Positions 25,769 to 37,267 of a stretch of 64,000 nt of DNA are shown piece by piece. The position numbers and the translations under genes are program-made. Origin of the DNA: Desulfobacterales bacterium (GTDB lineage Bacteria > Desulfobacterota > Desulfobacteria > Desulfobacterales > JANQIE01); assembly GCA_028282295.1 (NCBI GenBank), contig JANQIE010000178.1, forward strand, positions 1 through 64,000, given 5' to 3'. Each line of letters starts with the position of its first letter. Positions within the stretch are counted from its first letter, which is position 1. The notes below the pieces were generated by a model that was not told where the DNA came from, did no database searches, and was given only the letters and a program-made list of their open reading frames with translations.

Positions 25769-27091
25769 CTAATTACTGCCGATTCTTTGTGACCATTTGG
25801 GATTGGTTTGTTCGCCCGGCAATGTCAACAAACGTCGCTGATCCGTGCCGGAAGCCGTCATCACATATATCCGCGACGGGCCTTCACGAGTGGAACTGAA
25901 AGCGATAAGGCTGCCGTCCGGCGACCAGGTGGGCGCTTCATTCTGCCCGGCGTCCTGGGTAAGTTGAAGCGCCAGGCTGCCGTCAACGCCGATTACATAT
26001 ATATCAAAGACGCCGTTTTGGGAGCCGGTGTAGGCAATATAGTCTCCGCGCGGTGACCAGCTCGGGGTGGTGTTGTAGCGCCCCTCATAGGTCAATCGTT
26101 CGGTTCTACCGGTGGCGATGTCTTTAATATAAATTTGGGGCGATCCGCTACGATTCGAAACAAAGGCAATTTTCTTACCGTCCGGTGACCAGGATGGAGA
26201 GATGTCGATCCCCCATTTGTTGGTTAACTTCTTAATAATTTTCCCGTTTCCGGTCAACAGATAAATTTCCGGGTCACCTGAAAACGTGAGTGACGCCGCC
26301 AATTCGAAACGCCCCGGCATCCAGGCCGGCGTGGCATTGGTGCCGCGCTTGCTGATGACGGCGCCTCGGCGTTGTTTGAGATTTTTAATGTAAATGTCGG
26401 GTTTGCCGCGGGCATATGAGGTGTAGGCCAGCCAGCGCCCATCGGATGACCAGGCCGGCGATAAGGCGATGTTTTTGTCGCGCGTAATTTGCCGGGGGGC
26501 ATGCCCGTCGAATTCACAAACGAAAATCTCTTTTTTACCGGAAACCGTGGAAACAAAAGCGATGCGTGATCCGAAGATGCCCGGCTGGCCGGTTAATTTT
26601 AAAATGACTTCATTGCAAAACTTCAGTATCATCCGCCGCTGGTCATCAGCATGGCTTTTGTAGCGCTTGCCAATAAGCAGCTTGCCGGTGAATGTGTCAA
26701 ACAGGCGCAACTCCATTTCCACTACACCAGCGTTGTAATAAACACCGCCGGTGATCAGTAGCTCGGCGCCAATGGTGGTCCAGTTCCTGAAATTAATGTT
26801 AGGGGCAATGATGCCTTTACTGCGAGGATTTTCTAAAAACGCCTCGCGGTTGATGATTTTGAAATAACCTGTAAAGCTAAGTGTTTTGGCCATAAAGTCG
26901 GAGGATTCCGTCGAAAGCCGGTTTTCAGTGGCATCACCGGTGATGGCTTTAAAATACGGAGTGGCCAGGGGGATTTTACGCAAGGATGGTTCGTTGATAT
27001 TGATATAGGCATCGGGCTTCTGCCCAAAAGCGGAAAACGGGGATAAAACGCAGATGACAAGAGACGATATTAAAAACAATTTTAAAGGCAT
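25769..27091 (-). CDS. tolB: Tol-Pal system beta-propeller protein TolB
   Basis: 440 residues from ATG 27091 (AAGGAA upstream), beginning with a signal peptide (PLKLFLISSLVICVLSPFSAFG). An N-terminal TolB domain is followed by six WD40-like blades visible as repeats of SPxWSPDGxxIAFxS. Periplasmic; binds Pal and TolA during envelope constriction. Confidence 0.95.
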   Translation of the reverse strand: MPLKLFLISSLVICVLSPFSAFGQKPDAYININEPSLRKIPLATPYFKAITGDATENRLSTESSDFMAKTLSFTGYFKIINREAFLENPRSKGIIAPNINFRNWTTIGAELLITGGVYYNAGVVEMELRLFDTFTGKLLIGKRYKSHADDQRRMILKFCNEVILKLTGQPGIFGSRIAFVSTVSGKKEIFVCEFDGHAPRQITRDKNIALSPAWSSDGRWLAYTSYARGKPDIYIKNLKQRRGAVISKRGTNATPAWMPGRFELAASLTFSGDPEIYLLTGNGKIIKKLTNKWGIDISPSWSPDGKKIAFVSNRSGSPQIYIKDIATGRTERLTYEGRYNTTPSWSPRGDYIAYTGSQNGVFDIYVIGVDGSLALQLTQDAGQNEAPTWSPDGSLIAFSSTREGPSRIYVMTASGTDQRRLLTLPGEQTNPKWSQRIGSN

Positions 27092-27132
27092 ACAAATTCC
27101 TTTTGAAAGTTGAAAGCTCGACTTGCCCAGGT

Positions 27133-28008
27133 TCAATCCTCAGGATCAAAAACAATACCCAAGCTTACAAAGGGTTTCAAGAGCCCCGGCGGATGGCCCG
27201 GCAACGGGTCCGATTTCAGAATGGCTCTACGGGCGGAATCATCCAAATGGCTGTTACCGGAACGCTTTTCAAACCAAAGGTCTGTAATTTTACCATTTGG
27301 TAGTACTTTCACCTGCACAATCGCTTGCATATTATTACCGGCACCGGCAATCCGCTCGGAAAAGGCCCAGTTTTTCTTGATGTGATTTTGCAGTTGTAAA
27401 ATATAAACCCGCTCAATGGTAACCTCGCCCTTTCTCCCAAGTCCGCCGCCTCCCGGCACACCCAAGGCACTAGTATTGCCGTTGCTGGTGGGAGCCGCAG
27501 GTTTTATATCCGGCTTTTGTGGATTCTTGGCCACCTGTTCCCTAAGCTTAGCCAGGGCTTTTTCGAGTTGCGGCGAGCGCTTCTCCTCAACCTCTTTTTC
27601 AACTTTCTGGATCGCTTTCTTAATGGCCCGTTCGGCTTTGAACGTCTTTTTTTTCAGGGACGTTTTCTTTTTTTTGGGTTTCGCCGGTTTGGTCTTGGGC
27701 TTTTTGGCCGGTTTCTTCTTGATCGAAACAGCGTCCTTGGGCGGTGTTTTCACCGGTTTGGGTGAGGCGGCCCTGGCGGGCGCTTTTTCCGCGGCCACGG
27801 CAACGGTGGTGGGGCTGAGATCCGGTAAGGAAACCAGGTCGACATTGATGACGCCGGACGGAAACCGCCGGTGCTCTTTCTTGAAATCCGGCGTATAGAG
27901 CAATAGCGCAAAGAACAGCACATGACAGCAAAACGATATTACCATCGTCACGGTAAAAGCTCCGCGGCTGTCAGGTGCGCCCTGGCGCGAATACGTCTGT
28001 GCTTTCAT
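27133..28008 (-). CDS. tolA: TolA/TonB-like periplasm-spanning protein
   Basis: 291 residues from ATG 28008; the frame is open upstream but the upstream part lacks a coherent sequence. One membrane segment (about 22-42), a Lys/Pro-rich region, a Lys/Glu helical region (about 130-190), then a TonB/TolA C-terminal domain (VYILQLQNHIKKNWAF, QAIVQVKVLPNGKITDLWFEKRSGN). It transmits TolQR energy to TolB-Pal. Called tolA from position between tolR and tolB; the C-terminus is TonB-like. Confidence 0.9.
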   Translation of the reverse strand: MKAQTYSRQGAPDSRGAFTVTMVISFCCHVLFFALLLYTPDFKKEHRRFPSGVINVDLVSLPDLSPTTVAVAAEKAPARAASPKPVKTPPKDAVSIKKKPAKKPKTKPAKPKKKKTSLKKKTFKAERAIKKAIQKVEKEVEEKRSPQLEKALAKLREQVAKNPQKPDIKPAAPTSNGNTSALGVPGGGGLGRKGEVTIERVYILQLQNHIKKNWAFSERIAGAGNNMQAIVQVKVLPNGKITDLWFEKRSGNSHLDDSARRAILKSDPLPGHPPGLLKPFVSLGIVFDPED

Positions 28009-28144
28009 GTAACGGCTCTCAAACGAATCATGTGGTGCTAACTGGTTCCCCTCTGGAAACTCACTACGATTGCTGCCTTTGAACCCAAAGTAAGCCCCCT
28101 GAGCAAAAACACCAGCGCCGATGCGCAAACAAACACACCATGCG

Positions 28145-28570
28145 CTATTTTTTTTGCGCCTTAACCGCCTCTTCAAGGGGCACGGTCAGCATGCCGAGTT
28201 TTTCAACGCCGGCATTTTTTACTTCAGCCATCACGCGAACCACCTGTCCGTAAGCCACTTCCTTGTCGGCGCGCAAATAAACCTGTTTGTCTTTACGATT
28301 CTCAAGTATTTTTGAAAGTTTTTCTTTCAAAAAATCCATGTCCACTTTCAACTCGTTGATATAAATAAACTGATCGCTGTCGATGCTTATCACCAGATGA
28401 TCCTGGTCGGACGGCAATGCCTGGGTGGTCGCCTCGGGCAGGGACACATTGACGCCCTGAACCATCATCGGTGCAGTGACCATAAAAATAATCAACAGCA
28501 CCAACATTACGTCCACAAAGGGCGTCACGTTGATTTCGGACATCAAGCTGTCGCGGTCACCTGCTTTCAT
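28145..28570 (-). CDS. tolR: Tol-Pal system protein TolR
   Basis: 141 residues: ExbD/TolR family with one membrane helix bearing the proton-path Asp in NVTPFVDVMLVLLIIFMV, then a periplasmic domain. It overlaps tolQ by 4 bp. Confidence 0.96.
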   Translation of the reverse strand: MKAGDRDSLMSEINVTPFVDVMLVLLIIFMVTAPMMVQGVNVSLPEATTQALPSDQDHLVISIDSDQFIYINELKVDMDFLKEKLSKILENRKDKQVYLRADKEVAYGQVVRVMAEVKNAGVEKLGMLTVPLEEAVKAQKK

Positions 28571-29307
28571 GAGCGTCTCTCCTTGATTCTTAAAACATCG
28601 CGTTCCACGATGTTGAGAAAATCGGCGGAAAAGCTTTGCAGCTCGGATTCGATCACCCGGATCCGGTTCATGAAAAAATTAAAAGCGATAACCGCCGGAA
28701 TCGCAACGGCCAGACCGGCGGCGGTGGCGATCAGAGCCTCGGAGATTCCCGGCGCCACGACCGCCAGACTGGCCGAACCTCTTAAACCGATGCTCTGGAA
28801 GGAATTCATAATCCCCCAAACCGTACCGAACAGTCCGATGAACGGCGTTGTGTTGCCGGTTGTGGCCAAAAACGGCACGGTCTGGGTCATTCGCGTCACC
28901 TCGGTGTTGGAGGCGCGCCGCAAGGCTCGCTTGACATTGTCCATGCCTGCGAACCGGGCGCTCATGGCCGTGCCTTCGGTTTGTTCCGAACCGGTGCTGC
29001 TCTTTTGCATCGGCATGCCCGAGCGGCTTAACCGTTTCAGCTCAACAAAACCGATCCGGAAAATGCGCGCCACGGGACTGCCCTGCAACTGCTTGGCTTT
29101 GGCAAAGGCATCCGAAAAATCACGGCTCTTCCAAAAATACTCGGTGAAGGTGGCCGACTCTTTGTATGCCCGCCGGATATAGCGGTATTTGACGATAATA
29201 ATCGCCCACGAGGTAACGGAGAAAAAGAGCAGGGTCAATAACACCAACTGCACCACCAGGCCGGCTTGGCTGATGATATCGACAACATCGATCTGTTCCG
29301 GTCCCAT
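28567..29307 (-). CDS. tolQ: Tol-Pal system proton channel TolQ
   Basis: 246 residues with three membrane segments (about 13-35, 145-170, 180-205) and the ExbB/TolQ motifs VPFLATTGNTTPFIGLFGTVWGIMNSF and ALIATAAGLAVAIPAV. With TolR it forms the proton-driven motor. GGAGAG precedes the ATG. First gene of tolQRAB-pal-cpoB. Confidence 0.97.
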   Translation of the reverse strand: MGPEQIDVVDIISQAGLVVQLVLLTLLFFSVTSWAIIIVKYRYIRRAYKESATFTEYFWKSRDFSDAFAKAKQLQGSPVARIFRIGFVELKRLSRSGMPMQKSSTGSEQTEGTAMSARFAGMDNVKRALRRASNTEVTRMTQTVPFLATTGNTTPFIGLFGTVWGIMNSFQSIGLRGSASLAVVAPGISEALIATAAGLAVAIPAVIAFNFFMNRIRVIESELQSFSADFLNIVERDVLRIKERRS

Positions 29308-29399
29308 TTGACACTCTCCATTGAAACTTTTTTTGGATAAGGACTAAACGATGGAATATACAGAATAAAACGACCGCAACGGCCGTATTTGGAATTGGT

Positions 29400-29428
29400 A
29401 ATCTATAAAAGGTAGTCCGGGGTGTCAA
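29400..29428 (-). promoter_or_regulatory. Promoter of the tol-pal operon
   Basis: Minus strand TTGACA (29428-29423), 17-bp spacer, TAGATT (29405-29400), about 90 bp upstream of tolQ. Confidence 0.65.
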
Positions 29429-29665
29429 GCGGTTTGCCCCCTGGCATTTAAAAGTTTACACTTGTTTTACACAACCACCGCACCGGGCGCACCACACACC
29501 GCCAAGCACGCGGTTTTGGCAAATACGTCCCCTCTTTATTTTTATCTTCGTAATTATAGTAGGTTAGCCGGTATTTTAGGTTGAATCGAATACAAAAAAA
29601 TGTTACCTTGCACCGTTTTCTTCGCATCTTACTATTAAAAAACATTTACCCACGACACCTTATCG
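29429..29665. other. Non-coding stretch upstream of the HD protein gene
   Basis: AT-rich, no supported ORF. A TATAGT near 29557 could serve the rightward HD gene but has no good -35. Confidence 0.35.
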
Positions 29666-30214
29666 ATGAATATCGCCAACTTGCTGTTTGAAGCCAAAAT
29701 GTTGAAGCGGATTCCCCGTTCCGGATTCCAATTTTTGGGCGCCGGCAAAGCATCGGTCGCCGATCACTCCCACCTGACCACGTTTATCGCTTACACCATG
29801 GCGCAAATGCGCCCGGATGTGGATGCGTTGCGTCTGATCAGCATGTGCCTGGTTCACGATCTGCCGGAAGCACGCATCGGCGACCTGAACTATGTGCAAA
29901 AAAAATATGTGGCCGCGGATGAACACAAGGCCGTGGCCGACACCATTCGCAAAGTACCGTTTGGTCAATCGATCGAAGCGTTGATCCTGGAATTCAACGC
30001 GGCTCAAACACCGGAGGCGCGCCTGGCCCGCGATGCGGACCAGCTTTCGTTTATTCTGGAGTTAAAAGCTCTGATTGACGCCGGCTATGAACCGGCGCAG
30101 AAATGGCTGCAGGGTGTGCTCCCCCGTTTACAAACCAAAACCGGCAAGAAAATTGCGGATGACATAATCAAGACCGCTTGTGACGAGTGGTGGCTGAGCG
30201 ATCTGGCCGACTGA
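29666..30214 (+). CDS. HD domain phosphohydrolase (YfbR/COG1896 type)
   Basis: 182 residues. The HD metal site is seen as the early His in VADHSHLTTFIA, HD in CLVHDLPEARIGD and the late Asp in ARDADQLSFILE. Family members are 5'-deoxynucleotidases. Stands alone; a family A hairpin begins on the base after its stop. Confidence 0.87.
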   Translation: MNIANLLFEAKMLKRIPRSGFQFLGAGKASVADHSHLTTFIAYTMAQMRPDVDALRLISMCLVHDLPEARIGDLNYVQKKYVAADEHKAVADTIRKVPFGQSIEALILEFNAAQTPEARLARDADQLSFILELKALIDAGYEPAQKWLQGVLPRLQTKTGKKIADDIIKTACDEWWLSDLAD

Positions 30215-30256
30215 GGGCCCGCGCAAAAATAATGTCACTTTTTTGGTGCGAGCCCC
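30215..30256. repeat. Family A palindromic repeat
   Basis: GGGCCCGCGCAAAAATAAT ... GTGCGAGCCCC, starting on the base after the TGA of the HD gene. Confidence 0.85.
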
Positions 30257-30454
30257 AAAGCCTTTCCCTTTAAAAGGTCACCATCGACGCTCGAATCTGT
30301 AGGAAGCATACTCCGACCCGACAAACCGGCTTTCCAGGCCGGATTTCCAGTTGCACCGATCCGATACCGGGTAGGCGGAATTTCATCACCGAATGGCGGA
30401 TATTGGTCATTCGCGGCAATGTCACAAAATCAGTAAACCCTTTTTCCTAAATAT

Positions 30455-30481
30455 TTTTAACCGATTGAACGCCGGTTAAAA
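30455..30481. promoter_or_regulatory. Inverted repeat in the sdhC leader
   Basis: TTTTAACCG and CGGTTAAAA, perfect 9-bp arms with a 9-bp spacer, about 100 bp upstream of sdhC in a 320-bp non-coding region (30257-30578) without other features. A possible operator; the regulator is unknown. Confidence 0.5.
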
Positions 30482-30578
30482 TTGGAATGCGAATTGCTGA
30501 TTGCATACCCCCTGGCCAACAATGCCGTTTCCCGCAGGAACACAGGATACGGCTGAACCAACTTAAATGGAGGACATA

Positions 30579-31220
30579 ATGAACTGGGTTACCTCAACCT
30601 TTGGCTCTTCAATTGGCAAAAAGGTCTTGATGGCAGTCACCGGCCTGGCCTTTTGCGGTTTCCTGGCCGCCCACCTGGCGGGCAATCTAACGATCTACGG
30701 AGGAAAGGACGCATTTAACGCGTATGCCGAAAAACTGCACGCCTTGGGTCCGGTTTTAACGGCCGCCGAACTGGGGTTGCTGCTGTTTGCGCTGATCCAT
30801 ATCCTCACCGGCTTGACGTTGTTTTACCAGAACTTCAAATCCCGGCCGGTGCGCTATAAGGTGAACAAGCGTGCCGGCGGCCGGACACTCGGGTCCGGGA
30901 CCATGCCCTATACCGGCTTGCTGCTGCTTTGTTTCGTGGTTTTCCATTTATTGAATTTCAGTTTTGTCGATAAAACCGGAACGACAATTTTTGCGATTGT
31001 CTCGAAGGCTTTTGCTAATCCGCTGTATGTGCTGGTGTACATTTTCGCCATGATTGTGGCGGCGGTTCATGTCAGTCACGGGTTTTGGAGCGCCTTTCAA
31101 ACCATCGGCGCCAGTCATCCCAAATACATGCCGCTTGTTAAGGGTATCGGACTCGTTTTCAGCCTGATCATTGGGATAGGGTTCGGCTTCCTGCCGATTT
31201 ATATCTCATTTATCGCATAG
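30579..31220 (+). CDS. sdhC: Succinate dehydrogenase/fumarate reductase cytochrome b subunit
   Basis: 213 residues from ATG 30579, preceded by GGAGG; the ATG 12 bases upstream overlaps that RBS. Five membrane segments and several His (AHLAGN, LHALG, IHILTG, VVFHLLNF, VHVSHGFW) fit a diheme type-B cytochrome b that passes electrons between quinone and SdhB. With sdhA and sdhB it forms the three-gene layout of Geobacter and Wolinella type enzymes. Confidence 0.94.
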   Translation: MNWVTSTFGSSIGKKVLMAVTGLAFCGFLAAHLAGNLTIYGGKDAFNAYAEKLHALGPVLTAAELGLLLFALIHILTGLTLFYQNFKSRPVRYKVNKRAGGRTLGSGTMPYTGLLLLCFVVFHLLNFSFVDKTGTTIFAIVSKAFANPLYVLVYIFAMIVAAVHVSHGFWSAFQTIGASHPKYMPLVKGIGLVFSLIIGIGFGFLPIYISFIA

Positions 31221-31232
31221 AAAGGATTCGTT

Positions 31233-33142
<1,910 letters not shown>

Positions 33143-33146
<4 letters not shown>

Positions 33147-33907
33147 GCAAATCGATCAATTTAACGCTTAAAGTCTGGCGTCAGAAAGGTCCCGGCGTCA
33201 AAGGGCGTCTTGAAACCTACCATGCCGGAAATATATCCACCGACATGTCTTTTTTGGAAATGATCGACGTCATCAACGAACAGTTGACCAAAGACGGCAA
33301 GGAACCGATCGCCTTTGACCATGATTGCCGCGAGGGCATTTGCGGTACCTGCGGCTGTGTCGTCAACGGCCGCGCCCATGGTCCCGAGGCCGGCACAACC
33401 CTGTGCCAACTGCACATGCGGCACTTTGACGACGGCGACACGGTGGTCGTGGAACCGTGGCGATCGCGCGCATTTAAGGTGATCAAGGATTTGATCGTCG
33501 ATCGCAGCGCCTTTGACAAACTGATCCAGGCCGGCGGGTTTGTTTCCGTCAACACCGGCGGCGCCCAGGATGCCAACGCCATTTTGATTCCGGCCGAGGT
33601 GGCCGAGGAAGCCATGGATGCGGCCCAATGCATCGGCTGCGGCGCGTGTGTGGCCTCCTGCCCCAATGCGTCGGCCATGCTGTTCGTGGGCGCCAAGGTA
33701 TCCCAACTGGCGTTGCTGCCCCAGGGCAAACCCGAGGCGGCCAAGCGGGTTAACACCATGGTTCGTACCATGGACGCCCTGGGATTCGGCAACTGCACCA
33801 ATGAACGCGAATGCGAAGCCGAGTGCCCCAAGGAGATATCGATCACCCATATCGCACGCATGAACCGCGAGTTTCTCAAAGCCGGCCTGACCGCCGGCGA
33901 GAAATAG
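33143..33907 (+). CDS. sdhB: Succinate dehydrogenase/fumarate reductase iron-sulfur subunit
   Basis: 254 residues. [2Fe-2S] ligands in [11 protein letters not shown] plus a later Cys in TTLCQLH; the second domain has [15 protein letters not shown] and [14 protein letters not shown] for the [4Fe-4S] and [3Fe-4S] clusters. Links SdhA to the SdhC hemes. Followed by a strong terminator. Confidence 0.97.
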
Positions 33908-33949
33908 CGCCACACACACCGGTTCACGCGTATCCTCGCCCCTATGTTG

Positions 33950-33992
33950 CCGCGACCGGATCTGCTCAAAGATCCGGCCGCGGTTTTTTTTT
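33950..33992 (+). terminator. Intrinsic terminator of sdhCAB
   Basis: 14-bp stem CCGCGACCGGATCT / AGATCCGGCCGCGG (one mismatch), loop GCTCAA, then nine T. Confidence 0.93.
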
Positions 33993-34172
33993 GGGACCTT
34001 TTCCCCTACCCCGGTACCACCGTTCAATCAATGCCGCAGACGAGCACTGCAACACGCCGCTCTATCTCACCAACCATTTGTTATTATTGAAATATCGGAA
34101 CATACAATTTACCTGTTTTTTACTCAAGAAAACCGTGGCTGCGGTCGATATCCCAAATACGGAAGGCCGTAA

Positions 34173-34213
34173 GGGCTCGCGCAAAAATAATTTTACATTT
34201 TATGCCTGAGCCC
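34173..34213. repeat. Family A palindromic repeat
   Basis: GGGCTCGCGCAAAAATAAT ... GCCTGAGCCC, 35 bp upstream of the response-regulator gene; the remaining 33993-34172 spacer holds nothing I recognise. Confidence 0.85.
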
Positions 34214-34247
34214 TAAGCGCGCCTCAACCAAAGCAGGTTGAATAAAA

Positions 34248-35606
34248 ATGAATTCAAGATCCAACCATCCAAAAGCCAAGATATTGTGTGTCGATGATGA
34301 CCGCAATATTTTGCATCTTTATACGCGTTTTCTCGAGCAGGCGGGCTATGAGGTGCAAACCGCCCCCAACGCGTCGCAAGGCTTCGAAGCCGCGCTCGAC
34401 TTCAGGCCCGACCTGATTGTCAGCGACGTGGTGATGCCGGAGGAAACTGGTTACGATTTTTGCCGCCGGGTGCGCAATCATCCGGATTTGGCCAAATGCA
34501 TTTTTATTTTATCCTCCGCCCAACTCAAGGACTCCGACGATGCCATCAAGGGGCTGGATGAGGGCGCCGACGACTATCTGTACAAACCGGTGAGGCGGGC
34601 CGCATTGCTGGCCAAGATCAGAAATTTTGTCCGCATCAAGCAACTCCAGGATTCCTTGGTGGCGACCAATCGCAAGCTGAATGAAACTGTGGGCGAATTG
34701 AAAATTTACAAAGCCGAACTTGAGCGTAAAAACGCGGAATTGAATAATGAGAAACAGATCCTGGAAAACTCGCTCAAACAGATTTCGCTCCTGGTGAAAG
34801 AGCGCGAGGCGACCAATCAGCAACTCGAGGCGCTCAACCGAACCCGGGAAGACAATTTCCAGAGCCTGATCACCATCCTGGCAACGCTGCAGGAGGCCAA
34901 ACGCCAATACCACCGCGGTCATACGGAAAAAGTTGCCGAGATCGCCTCGTTTATCGCAACGCAATTGCAATTGGCCCCCAGTGAAGTGGAGGATATCGAA
35001 ATCGCCTCCCGTTTGCATGAAATCGGCAAACTGGCCCTGCCGGATGAATTGACCATGAAAAACCCCGAAGCGTACACCGAACGCGACCGCGGGTTTTTGA
35101 GTCAACATCCGGTAAAAGGCGCCGACCTTCTGGAAAACTACGCCGGCTTTCAGAACATTGCCCGGATCATCCGGCACTATCATGAAAACATCGACGGCAC
35201 CGGTATTCCGGACGGCCTGAAAGGAGAGGCCATCCCGATCGGCTCGCGCATTATCGCCCTGGCGGGTATTTTCGACAATATTGTCTACCGCAAAAAAGGC
35301 GGCACCATCGACGAGGCCTTTCAAGTGATTGAAGCCAAGGCCGGCTCCCGGTTCGATCCCCAGCTTGTTTTTTATTTGCACAAATACGCCATGGCCTATC
35401 CGCCCGACGATACGCCCAATGCCATGAAGGCCGTGAGTTTATACGATCTTAAGCCGGGGATGATACTTGCCGCCGGGGTGTTCTCCAAAAACGGAATGAA
35501 ACTGCTGCCGTTGGACTCGGTCCTGTCGGAAGCGTCGATCGGGCAAATTGCACAGTACCATCGAACCGATCCTCTTGAAGAAATCGTCTTCATTAGAATC
35601 GATTGA
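34248..35606 (+). CDS. Response regulator with degenerate HD-GYP domain
   Basis: 452 residues: receiver domain (10-125; acidic VDDD, phospho-Asp60 in IVSDVVMPE, Lys in LYKPV), a long coiled coil (about 130-205), then an HD-GYP-like domain (about 210-390). The metal-site HD is HE (H257-E258) and the GYP triad is GIP (319-321), so cyclic-di-GMP hydrolysis is doubtful, though H225 in RGHTEK and HHE-like YHEN are kept. A C-terminal extension of about 65 residues follows. It lies 14 bp before motA, suggesting control of motility. Confidence 0.88.
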   Translation: MNSRSNHPKAKILCVDDDRNILHLYTRFLEQAGYEVQTAPNASQGFEAALDFRPDLIVSDVVMPEETGYDFCRRVRNHPDLAKCIFILSSAQLKDSDDAIKGLDEGADDYLYKPVRRAALLAKIRNFVRIKQLQDSLVATNRKLNETVGELKIYKAELERKNAELNNEKQILENSLKQISLLVKEREATNQQLEALNRTREDNFQSLITILATLQEAKRQYHRGHTEKVAEIASFIATQLQLAPSEVEDIEIASRLHEIGKLALPDELTMKNPEAYTERDRGFLSQHPVKGADLLENYAGFQNIARIIRHYHENIDGTGIPDGLKGEAIPIGSRIIALAGIFDNIVYRKKGGTIDEAFQVIEAKAGSRFDPQLVFYLHKYAMAYPPDDTPNAMKAVSLYDLKPGMILAAGVFSKNGMKLLPLDSVLSEASIGQIAQYHRTDPLEEIVFIRID

Positions 35607-35620
35607 ACCGGAATGAATAA

Positions 35621-36409
35621 ATGGATTTAGCTACAATCATCGGATTTGTTTCCGGAATCGGCCTGGTTGTCGTTTCCATCCTGATGGGCAGCGGATTAGG
35701 ACTGTTCGTGAATATTCCCTCAATGATGATCGTGGGGGGCGGCACCCTGGCCGCGACCATGATCAGTTATCCCATGCAGGAATTTTTAATGGTCATCGGT
35801 TTGTTTATCCGGGTGTTCATTTTCAAGATTCAGAATACCGAGGAAATCATTAAAAACCTGGTCGATATTTCCAACAAAGCGCGCAAGGGCGGCTTGCTCT
35901 CCATTGAAAGCGAACTGGGCAAGGTCAAGGACCCGTTCATGCAAAAGGCGCTTCAGATGTCCGTGGACGGCGTGCAGACCTTGGCCATTGCGGCAATCAT
36001 GCAAAAAGAAATCTCCATGCTCCAAAAAACGCACAAAATCGGCTGGGAGATCTTCGGTTCCATGGGTTCTTACGCCCCGGCCTTCGGCATGGTGGGCACC
36101 CTGATCGGTCTGGTCCAGATGCTGGCCACGCTGGACGATCCGTCCACCATCGGCCCGAAAATGGCCGTGGCCATGATCACGACCTTTTACGGCGCGTTGG
36201 TCGCCAACCTGTTTTTTATTCCCATGTCGGCCAAACTCAAGCGACGTTCCGATGAAGAAACCATGAACATGAAACTGGTCTTCGAGGGGGTGGTTTCAAT
36301 TCGCGAGGGCGAGCATCCACGAATCATGGAAGACAAGCTGAACGTTTACCTTTCGGCCAACAACAACAAAGGCAAGGGCAAGGCCAAAGGCAAGGGCGGC
36401 AAAAAATAG
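35621..36409 (+). CDS. motA: Flagellar motor stator protein MotA
   Basis: 262 residues, four membrane segments, with the MotA/TolQ-type helix region GSYAPAFGMVGTLIGLVQMLATLDDPSTIGPKMAVAM written here in pieces: APAFGMVGTLIGLVQML, then GPKMAVAMITTFYGAL. The cytoplasmic loop carries the Arg/Glu contacts to FliG. The C-terminus is a Lys/Gly-rich tail. Paired with motB, 12 bp apart. Confidence 0.94.
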   Translation: MDLATIIGFVSGIGLVVVSILMGSGLGLFVNIPSMMIVGGGTLAATMISYPMQEFLMVIGLFIRVFIFKIQNTEEIIKNLVDISNKARKGGLLSIESELGKVKDPFMQKALQMSVDGVQTLAIAAIMQKEISMLQKTHKIGWEIFGSMGSYAPAFGMVGTLIGLVQMLATLDDPSTIGPKMAVAMITTFYGALVANLFFIPMSAKLKRRSDEETMNMKLVFEGVVSIREGEHPRIMEDKLNVYLSANNNKGKGKAKGKGGKK

Positions 36410-36421
36410 CGCAATTTAACC

Positions 36422-37264
36422 ATGGCGGCAGAGCAATCAGCACAAAAAAACGAAGCGGCTGAATCCGGTCAGAGCCGGGACATGGCCTTGGAGGAAGAGG
36501 TCGAGGAGAGCGGAGAGTCCGGCGGCGGTGAATGGATCATGACTTACGCCGACCTGGTCACGCTGCTGTTCGCCTTTTTTGTCCTGCTATACTCCATGAG
36601 CAGTGTTCAGCAGGAATCTTTCAAGGAACTGGTCCAGTCATTGAAAAGCGCCCTGGGCGTGCAGCAGGTCCCGGAGGCCGGCACGCGCGAAGGGCTCACC
36701 ATGGTTCAAAACCAGGAGCAGGAGCCGGACGAGGCGCCGCAGGAGAATCAGGCGGTGGACGAGGCCGGCAACATGGTGCAAAAAGAACTCGACGAGATCA
36801 CCTCCGAGGTACGCGAACTGATCATGTTCAATCGTCTGGGCGGCAAGGTCAAGGTCAACCAGGACGGCGGCGGTGCCACCATCACCATCTCCGATCTGGT
36901 GCTGTTTCCCGCCGGCAATGCGTCGATGACCAACCAGGGCGTTGCCATCATGAACAAAATCACCGATATCCTCAGCCAGTTCCCGTATCACATCAAGGTG
37001 GCCGGGCATACCGACAACATCCCCATCAAAACCGCCAAATACGCCTCAAATTGGGAACTTTCCTCCAGCCGGGCCTGCGAAGTCGTTCGGTTCTTGATCT
37101 CCGAAGGCATCGATCCTAAAATGCTGTCCGCGGAAGGTTTTGCCGAATTCAAACCGATCGCCTCCAATGAAACCGCCGCAGGCCGCGCCAAAAACCGCCG
37201 CGTGGAGATTATCTACGAGCGCAACGCCGTTGCCAGGCAAGTGAAGGAAGTTTCCAATTATTGA
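36422..37264 (+). CDS. motB: Flagellar motor stator protein MotB
   Basis: 280 residues: cytoplasmic N-terminus, one membrane helix with the proton-accepting Asp in WIMTYADLVTLLFAFFVLLYS, a linker, and an OmpA-like peptidoglycan-binding domain (GHTDNIPIKTAKYASNWELS). Forms the stator with MotA. Confidence 0.95.
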   Translation: MAAEQSAQKNEAAESGQSRDMALEEEVEESGESGGGEWIMTYADLVTLLFAFFVLLYSMSSVQQESFKELVQSLKSALGVQQVPEAGTREGLTMVQNQEQEPDEAPQENQAVDEAGNMVQKELDEITSEVRELIMFNRLGGKVKVNQDGGGATITISDLVLFPAGNASMTNQGVAIMNKITDILSQFPYHIKVAGHTDNIPIKTAKYASNWELSSSRACEVVRFLISEGIDPKMLSAEGFAEFKPIASNETAAGRAKNRRVEIIYERNAVARQVKEVSNY

Positions 37265-37267
37265 TTG

